Shown one piece after another: positions 1-12,365 of a stretch of 64,000 bases of DNA; within the stretch, counting starts at the first letter, position 1, and every line of letters starts with the position of its first letter. The notes below the pieces were generated by a model. That model saw only the letters and a list, made by a program, of their open reading frames with translations, was not told the origin of the DNA and did not search any database. A program made the translations under genes and the position numbers. The stretch comes from Alphaproteobacteria bacterium. GTDB lineage: Bacteria > Pseudomonadota > Alphaproteobacteria > Micavibrionales > Micavibrionaceae. The stretch covers positions 1,608,042-1,672,041 of the forward strand of contig JAUHWR010000001.1 of NCBI GenBank assembly GCA_030427385.1, read 5' to 3'.

Positions 1-1
1 A

Positions 2-1606
2 GGGCGAGATGGCATTCATGGTGCGACTATGGCATCTGCCGAATTTGATGATGGCGCCGAAGCCAAGCGCCCAACAGTGCAAGTCGGCGACCCCTTCACC
101 GAAAAGCTTCTGCTCGAGGCCTGCCTTGAACTAATGCAAAAAGATGCCATCGTTTCCATACAGGATATGGGAGCAGCCGGCCTGACATCATCTTCGGTTG
201 AAATCGCCGATAAAGGCGAAATCGGCGTGCATTTAAATCTAGATCTTGTGCCCCAACGTGAACCAAATATGAGCCCCTATGAAGTTATGCTCTCTGAGTC
301 ACAAGAACGCATGCTAATGATTTTAAAACCAGGACATGAAGATGTTGCCCGCGCCATTTTTGAAAAATGGGATCTGGATTTTGCCGTGATCGGGGAAACG
401 ATTACTGAGCGTAATCTGGTTTTGGATATGCATGGGCGCCAATGGTGTAATATTCCGGTTCCGCCGCTTGTTGATGATGCGCCAATTTATGATCGCCCTC
501 ATACGGCTTATGACGTTGCGGATTTGGATCCTCGCTTTTACGATGAATTGGATAATAGCTCTGAGCATATTTTAACCGCATTGAAGCAAATGATGTCATG
601 CCCTGATATGGCATCAAAACGCTGGATATGGGAACAATATGACGGCTTAGTGATGGGGCAAACTAAAGCTAGTGCCGGAATTACAAAAACCCAAGCGGGA
701 TGCGCCAGTGATGCCGCCATTGTTAAAGTGAATGACAAAAAAGCGCTGGCGATGTCATCCGATTGCAATCCGCATTACTGCTTTGCCAACCCTTTTGAAG
801 GCGGCAAACAAATTGTGGCAGAAAGCTATCGTAATCTTTGCGCCAGCGGCGCGACGCCAAAGGCAGTCACAAATAACCTAAACTTTGGCAATCCGGAACG
901 CCCTGAGATAATGCATCAATTTGTCAAATGTATTGAAGGCATGGGCGAAGCATGCCGCGAGCTTGGTTACCCCGTCATATCGGGCAATGTATCGCTTTAT
1001 AATGAGACAAATGGCACAGGCATTTTACCGACGCCGGTTATTGGCGGGGTTGGTTTGATTAATGATTTATCACAATCCATGGATATGGCCTTTAAATCCG
1101 AGGGGGAAGCTATATTTGTAGTGGGTCAAAGTGATGCAGCTAAGGGTCATTTAGGACAATCCCTTTATGTGCGGGAATATCATCACTTAAAAGGCGAAGA
1201 AGGTGGAAACACCCCTTCAGTCGATCTAGCCAAGGAAAAAGTCCATGGTCAATTTATCTTAAAACTAATTCAGCAAGCTATGATCTCCTCGTGCCATGAT
1301 GTCTCTGATGGCGGCATATTATGTGCGGTTGCGGAAATGATGCTTTCATCCGGCATAGGATTAAAGCTTATAGAACCTCATGACCTTTCATTTTATTTTG
1401 GAGAAAGCCAGGCGCGTTATCTAGTTAGCACGAATGATCCGCAAAGCCTTATCAAACTTGCAAAATCGGAGAATGTGCCCGTGATGCAAATCGGGTCAAC
1501 TGGCGGGTCAAATCTGACCCTGTCTGATGAGGCTAAAATTAGCTTAAATGAGTTATCTGCCTTACATGAAAACTGGCTGCATGATTACATGACATCTCTG
1601 TCCTAA
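2..1606 (+). CDS. purL: Phosphoribosylformylglycinamidine synthase subunit PurL (5' truncated by window edge)
   Basis: Frame is open from base 2 (GRDGIHGATMAS...), with VGDPFTEKLLLEAC, QDMGAAGLTSSSVE and SGNVSLYNET motifs typical of PurL. Confidence 0.96.
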   Translation, partial: GRDGIHGATMASAEFDDGAEAKRPTVQVGDPFTEKLLLEACLELMQKDAIVSIQDMGAAGLTSSSVEIADKGEIGVHLNLDLVPQREPNMSPYEVMLSESQERMLMILKPGHEDVARAIFEKWDLDFAVIGETITERNLVLDMHGRQWCNIPVPPLVDDAPIYDRPHTAYDVADLDPRFYDELDNSSEHILTALKQMMSCPDMASKRWIWEQYDGLVMGQTKASAGITKTQAGCASDAAIVKVNDKKALAMSSDCNPHYCFANPFEGGKQIVAESYRNLCASGATPKAVTNNLNFGNPERPEIMHQFVKCIEGMGEACRELGYPVISGNVSLYNETNGTGILPTPVIGGVGLINDLSQSMDMAFKSEGEAIFVVGQSDAAKGHLGQSLYVREYHHLKGEEGGNTPSVDLAKEKVHGQFILKLIQQAMISSCHDVSDGGILCAVAEMMLSSGIGLKLIEPHDLSFYFGESQARYLVSTNDPQSLIKLAKSENVPVMQIGSTGGSNLTLSDEAKISLNELSALHENWLHDYMTSLS

Positions 1607-1693
1607 TATTTGCACCGTTACTCAGCACTTAATCAAGCAAAGCAAGATCAGATTCTTGCTTTCATAGGCATGACAAATTTGATATATTCGCCT

Positions 1694-1927
1694 ATGCCTA
1701 TTGATCAAACTACACTTGAATCGCTTATTAAGGACGCATTCCCTGATGCGCAAATTGAAATACAAGATTTGGCCGGAGATGGCGATCACTACTCGGCGCA
1801 TATCACTTCTAAATTTTTTGAAGGTTTATCGCGCGTCAAACAACATCAAATGGTTTATAACGCTTTAAAAGGTAAAATGGGTGGGGAGTTACACGCACTG
1901 GCTTTGCAAACAAGCATTCCATCTTAG
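1694..1927 (+). CDS. BolA/IbaG family protein
   Basis: ORF 1610-1927; likely start ATG at 1694 (MPIDQTTLESLIKDAFPDAQIEIQDLAGDGDHYSAHI...SRVKQHQMVYNALKGKMGGELHALAL), typical BolA fold sequence. Confidence 0.9.
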   Translation: MPIDQTTLESLIKDAFPDAQIEIQDLAGDGDHYSAHITSKFFEGLSRVKQHQMVYNALKGKMGGELHALALQTSIPS

Positions 1928-2237
1928 ATGATTGCAGAATAAGCAATCAAATTACTCAAACTTTGGCTTAACCAGCTGTCTTGTATCACTAATTCTGCAT
2001 CTATCTTTTTCACAAAAAATACGAGAAGATACGGCTGTTCGAATATTAAGGCAGATAGCACTCTCAAATTTTCCTGCATTTGCGTGGGATAACGCCAAAA
2101 CTCCCAAGGCACATTTATTCCTTCTAGCGAACTAAATTTTTCAATAGCTGCCTTTTATATGTGTCAGAATGAGCAAGAATAAATGTATCCAGATCACAAG
2201 CCGAGGCAGTATTATTTAATAAAAATAATACTGCCAT
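1924..2237 (-). pseudogene. Possible frameshifted small secreted protein gene
   Basis: Reading minus from ATG at 2237: MAVLFLLNNTASACDLDTFILAHSDTYKRQ (signal-peptide-like), then stop. A neighbouring frame continues ...KFSSLEGINVPWEFWRYPTQMQENLRVLSALIF... to 1924. Looks like one gene split by a frameshift. Confidence 0.35.
2205..2235. repeat. 13-bp perfect inverted repeat with 5-nt loop
   Basis: GGCAGTATTATTT-aataa-AAATAATACTGCC downstream of rpoC. Confidence 0.7.
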
Positions 2238-2276
2238 CAAACTTAAAGATAACGTTTTTGTATTGAATGGTTTTTT

Positions 2277-5200
2277 TTACCCATTCGCCACATCACGTTG
2301 ATCTTCGATAGCTTCCACATCGTCAGCAGTCTCATTAAGTGCTTGAGACTGTTGATATGCTGCCATCGCGACTTCGTCACGCTCAGAGGCAACTTTGCGG
2401 ATGCGGTTCATGTACGCGCCAGTTCCCGCAGGGATCAAACGACCAACGATCACATTTTCTTTCAGACCATATAGGCGATCAACCTTACCTTGTGTTGCGG
2501 CTTCGGTCAGAACGCGTGTTGTTTCTTGGAAGGACGCCGCAGAGATGAAGGAGCGTGTTTGTAGCGATGCCTTCGTAATACCTTGAAGAACAGGCTTACC
2601 GATGGCGGGCTGCTTGCCTTTTTCAATGTATTTGCGGTTTGTCGCTTCAAATTCAGCACGATCAATCGTCTCACCGATCAAGAATGTCGTATCGCCGACT
2701 TCCTGAACCTCAATTTTCTGCATCATTTGACGGATCACAACTTCAATGTGTTTATCATTGATTTTCACGCCCTGCAGACGGTAAACATCCTGAACCTCAT
2801 TGACAAGATATTCGGCCAAAGCTTCAACACCCATCACATCCAGAATGTCATGCGGCACCAATGCCCCATCCAGAAGCGGGTCACCCTTACGCACGAAATC
2901 ACCTTCCTGCACCGCCAAATGACGACCTTTTGGAATTAGATACTCGGCGCTTTCTTCTGACTTATCGACCGGATTAACAATAATACGACGTTTGGATTTG
3001 TAATCCTTACCGAATTCAACGTAACCGTCGATTTCAGAAATAACCGCAAAGTCTTTCGGAATACGCGCTTCGAACAATTCAGCCACACGTGGCAGACCAC
3101 CCGTAATATCGCGTGTTTTCGATGTTTCACGTGGAATACGCGCCACAATGTCACCCGCCTTCACATCTTGTCCATTTTCAATGGAAAGAATTGAGTCAAC
3201 AGACATGTAATAATTTGCAGGCAGACCGTTTGGCAGCGTAATCACTTCGCCTTTTTTATCCAAAATCGAAATACGCGGTTTCAAATCTGACCCCTTAGGT
3301 TGTGATTTCCAGTCAATCACAACTTTGGCGGCAATACCGGTGGCTTCATCGGTTTTATCAGAAATGGAGATCCCCTCAGCCAGGTCAAAATATTTCGCGA
3401 CACCGTCTTTTTCCGTGATAATCGGCACAGTATAGGGATCCCATTCTGCGATTTTATCACCGGCCTTAATTTTTGCCTTATTTTTTACCAAGAGTTTTGC
3501 ACCATATGGTACACGATGAGAGACTTTTTCATTGTCTTTCTCATCCAAAATCGCGACTTCCATATTTCGTCCCATCACGATCTGAACCCCTTCAGAGTTT
3601 GTGACCGTATTTTCATGACGAATATCAATTTTACCGGCAATATTGGATTCAACAGATGAACGCTCCGCGCCTCTTTGCGCCGCGCCGCCAATGTGGAATG
3701 TCCGCATGGTCAACTGTGTTCCCGGTTCACCAATGGATTGCGCCGCCATAACCCCGATCGCTTCGCCCATATTTACCATGGAACCGCGCGCAAGGTCGCG
3801 TCCGTAACAATTCGCACAGAAACCACCTGTTTTTGATTCACATGTCAAAATTGAACGAACTTGAATGCTTTCGATGCCGGCCGTTTCGATTTTTTCCGCT
3901 TTCGCTTCATCAATTTCTTCGGCCGCTTTCACCAGAATTTCTCCGGATAAAGGATCTTTTACATCTTCTACCGGACAACGGCCCAAGACGCGCTCGCCAA
4001 TGCCGACCACAATATCTGCGCCGTTCATCACTGCGCCCAATGTAATACCTTTATCGGTGCCGCAATCTGCTTCCAGAATAACCGCATCCTGAGACACATC
4101 AACCAAACGACGTGTCAGATAACCCGAGTTCGCTGTTTTTAGCGCCGTATCAGCCAAACCTTTACGCGCTCCGTGTGTGGAGTTAAAGTATTCAAGAACG
4201 GTCAGACCTTCTTTAAAGTTTGAAATAATCGGTGTTTCAATAATTTCGCCAGATGGTTTTGCCATCAAACCACGCATCCCTGCAAGCTGTCTAATCTGCG
4301 CGGCAGATCCACGAGCACCGGAATGCGCCATCATGTATACGGCGTTCATTGTACCGTCATCATATGAGTTGATTTTTTTCATCATCTCATCGGCAACATC
4401 ATCCGTACAGCTAGACCAGATATCAACCACTTTGTTGTATTTCTCGCCGCGTGTAATCAGACCATCCATGTATTGTTGCTCGAATTCTTTGACTTTTGAC
4501 TTCGCCGCATCAACCAGAACTTGTTTTTCTTCCGGAATAATCAGATCGTCTTTACCGATGGAAATACCGGCGATACACGCCCATTTGAACCCTAAGCCCA
4601 TCATTTTATCGGCGAAAATCACAGTATCTTTCTGACCGCAATGGCGATAAACCATATCAATCAGGTTAGAGATTTCTTTCTTCGTTAAAATCTTATTTAA
4701 CTCATCAAACGGCACGTTAATGTTGCGCGGTAATACTTCCGATAAAATCATACGACCCGGCGTTGAATTCACAATCTCTGTGACTTCATTTCCATCGGCG
4801 TCAATTGTCTTATAGCGACATTTGATTTTAGCGTGAATATGAATATGCCCCTCGGTCAGTGCATGCTGCACTTCACCCGGACCACGGAAAACCATGCCTT
4901 CGCCTTTTTGGTTGTCAAGAGCGATAGATAGGTAATATAGACCCAAAACAATATCCTGTGATGGCACGATAATCGGTTTACCATTCGCAGGAGACAGAAT
5001 ATTGTTCGTTGACATCATCAAGCAACGCGCTTCAAGTTGCGCCTCGATAGATAGTGGCACGTGAACCGCCATTTGGTCACCATCAAAGTCTGCATTAAAG
5101 GCTGTACAAACAAGCGGGTGTAGCTGGATCGCTTTACCTTCGATCAATGTTGGCTCAAATGCCTGAATGCCCAAGCGGTGCAAAGTTGGTGCACGGTTCA

Positions 5201-6470
5201 ACATGACCGGATGCTCACGGATTACTTCTTCTAAAATATCCCAAACTTCCGGACGTTCTTTTTCGACCATTTTCTTAGCGGCCTTAACGGTTGTTGCCAT
5301 ACCGTAAAGTTCTAATTTCTGGTAAATGAACGGTTTAAATAATTCCAAAGCCATTTTCTTTGGTAGACCACATTGGTGCAATTTCAGTTCAGGGCCCACC
5401 ACAATTACGGAACGACCGGAGTAATCCACACGCTTCCCAAGCAAGTTTTGACGGAAACGGCCTTGTTTCCCTTTCAACATATCGGAAAGTGATTTTAGAG
5501 GGCGTTTATTTGTGCCTGTAATCACGCGGCCACGGCGACCATTATCGAATAACGCATCCACAGATTCCTGTAGCATACGCTTTTCGTTACGCACGATAAT
5601 ATCAGGTGCGCGTAGCTCCATAAGACGTTTCAAACGGTTATTACGGTTAATTACGCGGCGATATAGATCATTCAAATCAGATGTCGCAAAACGACCACCA
5701 TCAAGCGGCACAAGCGGACGTAATTCAGGCGGAATCACCGGAATAGTTTTCATGATCATCCATTCAGGACGCGTGCCGGAGGAAATAAAGGCCTCTAGCA
5801 GCTTCATGCGTTTAACTAATTTCTTACGCTTGGCTTCTGATTTGGTCTCACCAAGAGCCTCTTCAACAAAGACAAGTTGCTCTTCCAAATCCATTTCGGA
5901 TAGAATTTTTTGTAACGCTTCGGCGCCGATCATGGCTTCAAATGCTTCATCGCCATACTCATCCTGCGCGTCCATATATTCTTCTTCGGACAAGATTTGT
6001 AATGGTTTAAGCGGAGTCATTCCTGGCTCGGTGACGATAAAGGCTTCAAAATATAGAACGCGTTCTAAATCTTTCAATGTAATATCCAACATCAAACCAA
6101 TGCGTGATGGCAATGATTTCAGGAACCAGATATGTGCCACAGGGGAGGCCAGATCAATATGGCCCATGCGCTCACGACGGACTTTGGTTAATGTGACTTC
6201 AACGCCGCATTTTTCACAAATAATGCCCTTATATTTCATGCGCTTATATTTACCGCAAAGGCATTCATAATCTTTAATCGGGCCGAAAATACGCGCGCAA
6301 AACAGACCATCGCGTTCCGGCTTAAAGGTACGATAGTTAATCGTTTCAGGCTTTTTGACTTCCCCAAAAGACCATGACGCAATCTGATCCGGCGATGCAA
6401 TCGCAATGCGGATTGAGTCAAAACTTTGTGGTCCTTGTGGTTGACCGAATAGGTTCATTAGTTCGTTCAT
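2277..6470 (-). CDS. rpoC: DNA-directed RNA polymerase subunit beta'
   Basis: 1397 aa; [16 protein letters not shown], Zn-binding [37 protein letters not shown]. Confidence 0.99.
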   Translation of the reverse strand: MNELMNLFGQPQGPQSFDSIRIAIASPDQIASWSFGEVKKPETINYRTFKPERDGLFCARIFGPIKDYECLCGKYKRMKYKGIICEKCGVEVTLTKVRRERMGHIDLASPVAHIWFLKSLPSRIGLMLDITLKDLERVLYFEAFIVTEPGMTPLKPLQILSEEEYMDAQDEYGDEAFEAMIGAEALQKILSEMDLEEQLVFVEEALGETKSEAKRKKLVKRMKLLEAFISSGTRPEWMIMKTIPVIPPELRPLVPLDGGRFATSDLNDLYRRVINRNNRLKRLMELRAPDIIVRNEKRMLQESVDALFDNGRRGRVITGTNKRPLKSLSDMLKGKQGRFRQNLLGKRVDYSGRSVIVVGPELKLHQCGLPKKMALELFKPFIYQKLELYGMATTVKAAKKMVEKERPEVWDILEEVIREHPVMLNRAPTLHRLGIQAFEPTLIEGKAIQLHPLVCTAFNADFDGDQMAVHVPLSIEAQLEARCLMMSTNNILSPANGKPIIVPSQDIVLGLYYLSIALDNQKGEGMVFRGPGEVQHALTEGHIHIHAKIKCRYKTIDADGNEVTEIVNSTPGRMILSEVLPRNINVPFDELNKILTKKEISNLIDMVYRHCGQKDTVIFADKMMGLGFKWACIAGISIGKDDLIIPEEKQVLVDAAKSKVKEFEQQYMDGLITRGEKYNKVVDIWSSCTDDVADEMMKKINSYDDGTMNAVYMMAHSGARGSAAQIRQLAGMRGLMAKPSGEIIETPIISNFKEGLTVLEYFNSTHGARKGLADTALKTANSGYLTRRLVDVSQDAVILEADCGTDKGITLGAVMNGADIVVGIGERVLGRCPVEDVKDPLSGEILVKAAEEIDEAKAEKIETAGIESIQVRSILTCESKTGGFCANCYGRDLARGSMVNMGEAIGVMAAQSIGEPGTQLTMRTFHIGGAAQRGAERSSVESNIAGKIDIRHENTVTNSEGVQIVMGRNMEVAILDEKDNEKVSHRVPYGAKLLVKNKAKIKAGDKIAEWDPYTVPIITEKDGVAKYFDLAEGISISDKTDEATGIAAKVVIDWKSQPKGSDLKPRISILDKKGEVITLPNGLPANYYMSVDSILSIENGQDVKAGDIVARIPRETSKTRDITGGLPRVAELFEARIPKDFAVISEIDGYVEFGKDYKSKRRIIVNPVDKSEESAEYLIPKGRHLAVQEGDFVRKGDPLLDGALVPHDILDVMGVEALAEYLVNEVQDVYRLQGVKINDKHIEVVIRQMMQKIEVQEVGDTTFLIGETIDRAEFEATNRKYIEKGKQPAIGKPVLQGITKASLQTRSFISAASFQETTRVLTEAATQGKVDRLYGLKENVIVGRLIPAGTGAYMNRIRKVASERDEVAMAAYQQSQALNETADDVEAIEDQRDVANG

Positions 6471-6483
6471 ATTTTACCTGCCT

Positions 6484-6717
6484 TTATAAAGTTTTCGCCG
6501 GAGTTTCACCGGCTTCCGTTTGATTGTGCCTTTGAACTCTTATTTGATAAGGAAGAGTTCCACCTTCTGTTACCGCCATAAGCATTAAAGCTATTTCAAA
6601 AGCTCTAGATGCTGTCTCATCCATCTGTTCATCATCCCCTTTGCCGCTTGCCGCATGTAACATTTTTAATGACAAGCTTGCTCCAGGTGACAATTTATAA
6701 CCTTCTGGATCATCCAT
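6484..6717 (-). CDS. Small hypothetical protein between rpoB and rpoC
   Basis: 77-aa ORF filling the rpoB-rpoC gap, same strand, compact spacing (8 nt from rpoB end, 13 nt to rpoC start). Confidence 0.6.
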   Translation of the reverse strand: MDDPEGYKLSPGASLSLKMLHAASGKGDDEQMDETASRAFEIALMLMAVTEGGTLPYQIRVQRHNQTEAGETPAKTL

Positions 6718-6725
6718 AAAGAATA

Positions 6726-9700
6726 TTAACCTCCTGTATTCTTTAAATCGACATTTAGACCAAGCGCTTTCAGTTCTTTCGTCAGAACGTTGAAGGACTC
6801 TGGAATACCTATCTCAAAATTTTCTTCACCGCGAACGATGGATTCATAAACTTTGGAGCGTCCCGCCACGTCATCTGACTTCACAGTCAGCATTTCCTGT
6901 AGCGTGTAAGCGGCGCCGTAAGCTTGCAAAGCCCACACTTCCATCTCCCCGAAACGCTGTCCACCGAACTGGGCTTTACCGCCAAGTGGTTGTTGCGTGA
7001 CCAGAGAATAAGGACCTGTTGAACGAGCGTGAATCTTATCATCAACAAGGTGATGTAGTTTCAACATATATTTGTAACCGATCGTGACTTTACGATGGAA
7101 ATTTTCCCCCGTACGTCCGTCAATCAATTGGACCTGTCCTGATTCATTGACACCGGCATATTCCAATAATTTGGAAATATCGGCTTCATCTGCCCCATCA
7201 AATGCCGGCGTTGCCATCGGCACCCCGCCGCGCAGATTTTGTGACATGGAGACAACTTGAACATCATCCAACTGGCTGACTTTCTCATCAAATTCACGAT
7301 CACCATAAGCTTGTTTCAACTTGGCTTTCAATTCCTTGATTTCTTCGGCCTTCGGATGTTTCGGATCATTGAAATTATCAATAATTTCCCCGATCTGACG
7401 TCCCAGATTAGCCGTTGCCCAACCGGTATGAATTTCCAAAATCTGACCGATATTCATACGTGATGGCACACCAAGCGGGTTTAGAACCAAATCAATCGGT
7501 GTTCCGTCTTCGGTATATGGCATGTCTTCCAATGGCATAATTTTGGAGACAACACCTTTGTTACCGTGACGTCCCGCCATTTTATCACCGGGCTGCATTT
7601 TACGTTTAATCGCCACAAACACTTTCACCATTTTCATGACGCCGGGAAGCAGTTCATCACCACGTTGTAGCTTTTCAACTTTGGATTCAAAACGTGCTTT
7701 CAGGTTATCAATCAAGCCGTCAAAGGTTTTAGACATAGCTTCAATTTCGCTCATGATGGCTTCGTCATCAATCGCAATTTCACGCCATAGGCCGCGGCGC
7801 ACACTTTCCAGTGTTTCCACATCCAACTTTGTCCCTTTTTTAATACCGGTATCTTTGGGCGCAGATGTTGCGGTTTGTCCCAAAAGCAATTCATTCAAAC
7901 GGCCAAAGAAGCCATCTTCCAGAATTTTACGTTCATCATCACGGTCTTTTGCCAAAGCTTCAATTTCTTGCTGCTCAATGGATAAGGCGCGAGAGTCCTT
8001 ATCAACGCCGCGACGGTTAAAGACGCGCACTTCAACAACTGTTCCGGTCACACCTGGTGGAAGGCGTAGGGATGTATCTTTCACATCCGCCGCTTTTTCA
8101 CCAAAGATCGCGCGAAGCAGTTTCTCTTCCGGTGTCATCGGCGATTCGCCTTTTGGCGTTACCTTACCGATTAGAATATCACCCGGTGATACTTCGGCGC
8201 CAATGTGAACAATACCTGACTCATCAAGATGCTTCAGCGCTTCTTCACCAACATTCGGAATATCACGTGTAATTTCTTCTGTGCCTAGCTTCGTATCACG
8301 TGCCATCACTTCAAATTCTTCGATATGGATTGATGTGAATACGTCATCACGCACAATGCGCTCGGAAATTAGAATGGAATCCTCGAAGTTATAGCCATTC
8401 CAAGGCATAAAGGCGACCAATACGTTGCGACCCAGCGCCAGTTCACCGAATTGAGTGGATGGCCCGTCCGCGATCACATCGCCTTTTTTCAGCAAATCAC
8501 CAACTTTTACCAATGGTCGCTGTGTAATACAGGTATCCTGATTGGAGCGTTGGAATTTCTGTAGACGGTAAATATCAACTGTCGGCTCATCGGAGCGTAA
8601 ATCATCAGTCGCACGGATCACGATACGTGAGGCATCAACCTGATCCACGACCCCTGAACGACGTGCCACCACGGCCGCGCCGGAATCTTTCGCAACTTTC
8701 TGCTCCATACCCGTACCAACCAATGGTGCATCTGTTTTCAGCAGAGGCACGGCCTGACGCATCATGTTTGACCCCATCAATGCACGGTTCGCATCATCAT
8801 GGCCAAGATAAGGGATAAGCGCCGCCGCAACGGAAATAACCTGTTTCGGGGAAACGTCGATGTAATCAATCTGATCCGGTAATGACATCAAGTTCTCACC
8901 TGCTTTACGGCAAGATACCAAATCAGCCGTAAATTTACCATTATCATCTAGGCCCGCATTCGCCTGCGCGATCACGTATTTGGCTTCTTGCATTGCGGAC
9001 ATGTACACGACTTCATCCGTTACCTGACCGTTATCAACGCGGCGGTAAGGGGATTCAATAAATCCATATGGATTCACGCGCGCAAATGTCGCCAAAGAGT
9101 TAATCAAACCAATATTCGGTCCCTCAGGTGTTTCAATCGGGCAAATACGACCATAATGGGTCGGATGCACGTCACGCACTTCAAAACCAGCGCGTTCACG
9201 CGTCAGACCACCCGGGCCAAGCGCGGATAGACGGCGTTTATGTGTAATTTCAGATAGTGGATTTGTTTGATCCATAAATTGTGACAATTGTGATGATCCA
9301 AAGAACTCACGAACGGCTGCGCCCACAGGCTTTGAGTTGATCAAATCGTGTGGCATATAGGTGTCAATATCAACAGATGACATACGCTCACGGATCGCAC
9401 GTTCCATGCGGGATAACCCAATACGGATCTGGTTCTCTAACAATTCGCCAACGGAGCGAACACGGCGGTTACCAAGGTTATCAATATCATCAACTTCACC
9501 AGCGCCATCTTTCAGACCGTGAAGGTATTTCAAGATAGCCAGAATATCTGTTTTTGACAGAATACGGAATTGAGCATCCGCTTCCAAATCCAGACGTGCA
9601 TTCATTTTTACACGACCAACAGGGGACAGATCATAGCGCTCTGGGTCAAAGAATAATGAATGCAATAGAGCTTCGGCAGATTCAACTGTTGGCGGCTCAC

Positions 9701-10952
9701 CGGGGCGCATGACGCGGTAAATGTCAATTAGGGCTTCTTCACGGCTATCACATTTATCGGCGGCCAATGTATTACGAACATATGGACCGACATTAACGTG
9801 ATCGATATTCAAGATAGACAGCGTATTCAGCCCCATATCTTCAATTTGCACGAAATCTTCTTCCGATAACTCATGGCCGGCTTCAAAGATAACTAAACCG
9901 CTATTTGTATCAATCATGTCCTTGGCAAGGAATTGACCTTCCAAAAACTCTTCTGTGACAACCACATTTTTCAGGCCGTCTTCTACGAGGCCTTTTAGTT
10001 TGCGGGCTGTCATTTTTTCACCGGCTTCGGCAACGACCTTACCTGTTTTGGCATCAATCAAATCGCTCGGTAACTTAGATCCCTTTAAAGCATCCGCATT
10101 AAATTCCGTAATCCAGCCTTTTTTATCTTTCTTATAGCTAACAACGCTGTAGAAAGTGGAAAGAATTTCTTCATTGCTCATACCTTGAACCATCAGAGGA
10201 TCAATAGGCACATCCTTTTCGGAGGCATTTTTACGATATGCTTCAGTTTCCGCAGAATCCAGTGCGCGCATCAAAGTTGTGACCGGCAATTTACGACGAC
10301 GGTCAATACGCACATTCATAATATCTTTTGCATCGAATTCAAAATCGAGCCATGACCCGCGGTAAGGAATTACGCGCGCAGCAAATAAATACTTACCTGA
10401 CGAGTGGGTTTTACCTCCGTCATGATCAAAAAATACGCCCGGAGAACGGTGCATTTGAGACACAATGACACGTTCCGTTCCATTAACAACAAATGTCCCG
10501 TTATCCGTCATCAGTGGGATGTCAACCATGTAAACATCTTGCTCTTTGATATCACGGATAGAACGCAGGCCCGTATCTTCATCCACATCAAAGACGGATA
10601 AACGAAGAGTAACGCGCAATGGCGCAGAATATGTCATATCGCGCTGGCGACATTCATCAACATCATACTTTGGCTTTTCAACTTCATATGAGACGTAATC
10701 AAGCTGGCAAATGTTATTAAAGTCGTTGATCGGGAAGATAGAGCGGAAGACTTCTTCCAATCCGGTGACCATGCGGTCTTTTAATTCAATACCCGTTTGT
10801 AAAAATGCATCATAAGATTGCTTTTGAATTTCGATCAAATTGGGCATCAAGGCCACTTCGCGAATTTCACCAAAATTACGACGTAATCTCATACGTTCGA
10901 TATTTGATAGTTCTTTGATATCTGATTTTTTGGATGCTTTTTTCGCGGACAT
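6726..10952 (-). CDS. rpoB: DNA-directed RNA polymerase subunit beta
   Basis: 1408 aa; [68 protein letters not shown]. Confidence 0.99.
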   Translation of the reverse strand: MSAKKASKKSDIKELSNIERMRLRRNFGEIREVALMPNLIEIQKQSYDAFLQTGIELKDRMVTGLEEVFRSIFPINDFNNICQLDYVSYEVEKPKYDVDECRQRDMTYSAPLRVTLRLSVFDVDEDTGLRSIRDIKEQDVYMVDIPLMTDNGTFVVNGTERVIVSQMHRSPGVFFDHDGGKTHSSGKYLFAARVIPYRGSWLDFEFDAKDIMNVRIDRRRKLPVTTLMRALDSAETEAYRKNASEKDVPIDPLMVQGMSNEEILSTFYSVVSYKKDKKGWITEFNADALKGSKLPSDLIDAKTGKVVAEAGEKMTARKLKGLVEDGLKNVVVTEEFLEGQFLAKDMIDTNSGLVIFEAGHELSEEDFVQIEDMGLNTLSILNIDHVNVGPYVRNTLAADKCDSREEALIDIYRVMRPGEPPTVESAEALLHSLFFDPERYDLSPVGRVKMNARLDLEADAQFRILSKTDILAILKYLHGLKDGAGEVDDIDNLGNRRVRSVGELLENQIRIGLSRMERAIRERMSSVDIDTYMPHDLINSKPVGAAVREFFGSSQLSQFMDQTNPLSEITHKRRLSALGPGGLTRERAGFEVRDVHPTHYGRICPIETPEGPNIGLINSLATFARVNPYGFIESPYRRVDNGQVTDEVVYMSAMQEAKYVIAQANAGLDDNGKFTADLVSCRKAGENLMSLPDQIDYIDVSPKQVISVAAALIPYLGHDDANRALMGSNMMRQAVPLLKTDAPLVGTGMEQKVAKDSGAAVVARRSGVVDQVDASRIVIRATDDLRSDEPTVDIYRLQKFQRSNQDTCITQRPLVKVGDLLKKGDVIADGPSTQFGELALGRNVLVAFMPWNGYNFEDSILISERIVRDDVFTSIHIEEFEVMARDTKLGTEEITRDIPNVGEEALKHLDESGIVHIGAEVSPGDILIGKVTPKGESPMTPEEKLLRAIFGEKAADVKDTSLRLPPGVTGTVVEVRVFNRRGVDKDSRALSIEQQEIEALAKDRDDERKILEDGFFGRLNELLLGQTATSAPKDTGIKKGTKLDVETLESVRRGLWREIAIDDEAIMSEIEAMSKTFDGLIDNLKARFESKVEKLQRGDELLPGVMKMVKVFVAIKRKMQPGDKMAGRHGNKGVVSKIMPLEDMPYTEDGTPIDLVLNPLGVPSRMNIGQILEIHTGWATANLGRQIGEIIDNFNDPKHPKAEEIKELKAKLKQAYGDREFDEKVSQLDDVQVVSMSQNLRGGVPMATPAFDGADEADISKLLEYAGVNESGQVQLIDGRTGENFHRKVTIGYKYMLKLHHLVDDKIHARSTGPYSLVTQQPLGGKAQFGGQRFGEMEVWALQAYGAAYTLQEMLTVKSDDVAGRSKVYESIVRGEENFEIGIPESFNVLTKELKALGLNVDLKNTGG

Positions 10953-11114
10953 GATTTACCTGCTTCTTTGTTATCTTATTACAAACGAATAAATTGCCTT
11001 ACCTCCATCTTTCAGGGGGCAAAACATAAAAAATTAATTATCTAAAATGTGGGAATTCCAAATTCACCCATCTCGCCGAATCTATTCAAGTGTGCTGGTT
11101 ATGGCCTAAAATTT

Positions 11115-11146
11115 GCATAGTGTCAAGGGGTAACCCGACACTATGC
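11115..11146 (-). promoter_or_regulatory. Hairpin in rplL-rpoB intergenic region (possible attenuator/RNase III site)
   Basis: GCATAGTGTC ... GACACTATGC perfect 10-bp arms, with inner GGG/CCC. Confidence 0.55.
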
Positions 11147-11209
11147 ATAAATTTTAAGTCTTCTCTTAAATCCCATCGCTTTCGCCCGGGACTTCGCGTA
11201 AGTAACTAA

Positions 11210-11578
11210 TTACTTAAGCTCAACCTTAGCACCAGCTTCTTCAAGCTTTTTCTTGATTTCTTCAGCTTCGCCTTTAGCAGCAGCTTCTTTCACTGCTTTG
11301 CCGCCTGCATCAACAAGATCTTTTGCTTCTTTTAGACCAAGACCAGTGATCGCACGTACTTCTTTGATCACAGCAATTTTGTTTGCGCCGGCATCAACCA
11401 GAATCACATCAAATTCGTCTTTTTCTTCCTCAGCAGCAGCGGCAGGGCCAGCAGCAGCAGGAGCAGCAGCAGCGGCAGCAGAAACGCCCCACTTTTCTTC
11501 AAGCATTTTGGACAGTTCAGCCGCTTCCATAACGGTTAGGGCGGACAGGTCCTCTGCAATTTTGTTTAAATCAGCCAT
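11210..11578 (-). CDS. rplL: 50S ribosomal protein L7/L12
   Basis: Ala-rich hinge plus [38 protein letters not shown]. Confidence 0.98.
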   Translation of the reverse strand: MADLNKIAEDLSALTVMEAAELSKMLEEKWGVSAAAAAAPAAAGPAAAAEEEKDEFDVILVDAGANKIAVIKEVRAITGLGLKEAKDLVDAGGKAVKEAAAKGEAEEIKKKLEEAGAKVELK

Positions 11579-11626
11579 TTTTAGTTCCTTTCAGTTTTAA
11601 ATAATAAATTTTGGTTAGTTGTTTAT

Positions 11627-12145
11627 TTATGCGCCTTTTTCAGCCTTAGCCGCCATTACACGTGCCAATTGTGCCGCCGGAGCTTGGCACAATGTCGCAA
11701 TGCGTTGTTGCGGCGTAATAAGAATGCCCACGATTTTAGAGCGTAGCTCATCAAGACTAGGCATTTTCGCAAGAGCTTCAACGCCCGCCTTATCTAATAT
11801 GGTTGCACCCATATTACCGCCCATAATGACCAACTTGTCATTATCTTTAGCATATTCGAATGTAACCTTTGCCGCGGCCACAGGATCTTGAGACGTGGCA
11901 ATACCAACCGGCCCCTTAAAAAGATCTGCAATACCTTCGGAATTCGTTCCTTTGGCTGCACGTTTTGCCAAAGTGTTTTTTGTAACCTTGAATGTCGCAC
12001 CAGCCTCACGAAGCTTGGCTCTGTAGTCTGTTAATTGCGCCACGGTCATACCGCTATATTCCGCAACAACTACTGTCTCACAATTCTCAAAGCCTTTTTT
12101 ATAGACTTCGAGTTCACTTGCTTTTTTTTCGCGGCTCATTGCCAT
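11627..12145 (-). CDS. rplJ: 50S ribosomal protein L10
   Basis: MAMSREKKASELEVYKKGFENCETVVVAEYSGMTVAQLTDYRAKLREAGATFKVTKNTLAKRA; adjacent to rplL. Confidence 0.97.
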   Translation of the reverse strand: MAMSREKKASELEVYKKGFENCETVVVAEYSGMTVAQLTDYRAKLREAGATFKVTKNTLAKRAAKGTNSEGIADLFKGPVGIATSQDPVAAAKVTFEYAKDNDKLVIMGGNMGATILDKAGVEALAKMPSLDELRSKIVGILITPQQRIATLCQAPAAQLARVMAAKAEKGA

Positions 12146-12188
12146 GTTGTGTGTTCCTTCTTTTAAAAATCAATTCCAAAATAATAAA

Positions 12189-12269
12189 GGACGGAAAAAC
12201 CGTCCCTGTCGAAATCATGCGCATAACCTATGATAGATAGCCCCCGCTCTCGCCTTCGGCCTGTTATGC
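12189..12269 (-). promoter_or_regulatory. Putative L10 leader (autoregulatory 5' UTR of rplJL-rpoBC)
   Basis: Minus strand: GCATAAC(12269-12263)/GTTATGC(12227-12221) stem, then GGACGG-ttttt-CCGTCC hairpin (12205-12189), upstream of rplJ. Confidence 0.5.
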
Positions 12270-12329
12270 TCATCTATACTGGACTTATTTTTAACGCCAA
12301 TAATCTCGGACAAGTAATAATATGAGCGC

Positions 12330-12358
12330 ATATAAAAGAATATATCAAAGACTGTCAA
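12330..12358 (-). promoter_or_regulatory. Putative sigma70 promoter of rplJL-rpoBC
   Basis: Minus strand TTGACA (12358-12353), 17-nt spacer, TTATAT (12335-12330). Confidence 0.6.
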
Positions 12359-12365
12359 TAGTTTT

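Noticed and set aside
5512-6270. 252-aa ORF on + strand
   Set aside because: Antisense to rpoC; low-complexity Ser/Arg-rich translation, an artefact of codon bias in the real gene.
7636-8208. 190-aa ORF on + strand
   Set aside because: Antisense to rpoB with Ser/Arg-rich composition; not a credible gene.
11253-11600. 115-aa Ala-rich ORF on + strand
   Set aside because: Antisense shadow of rplL hinge repeats.
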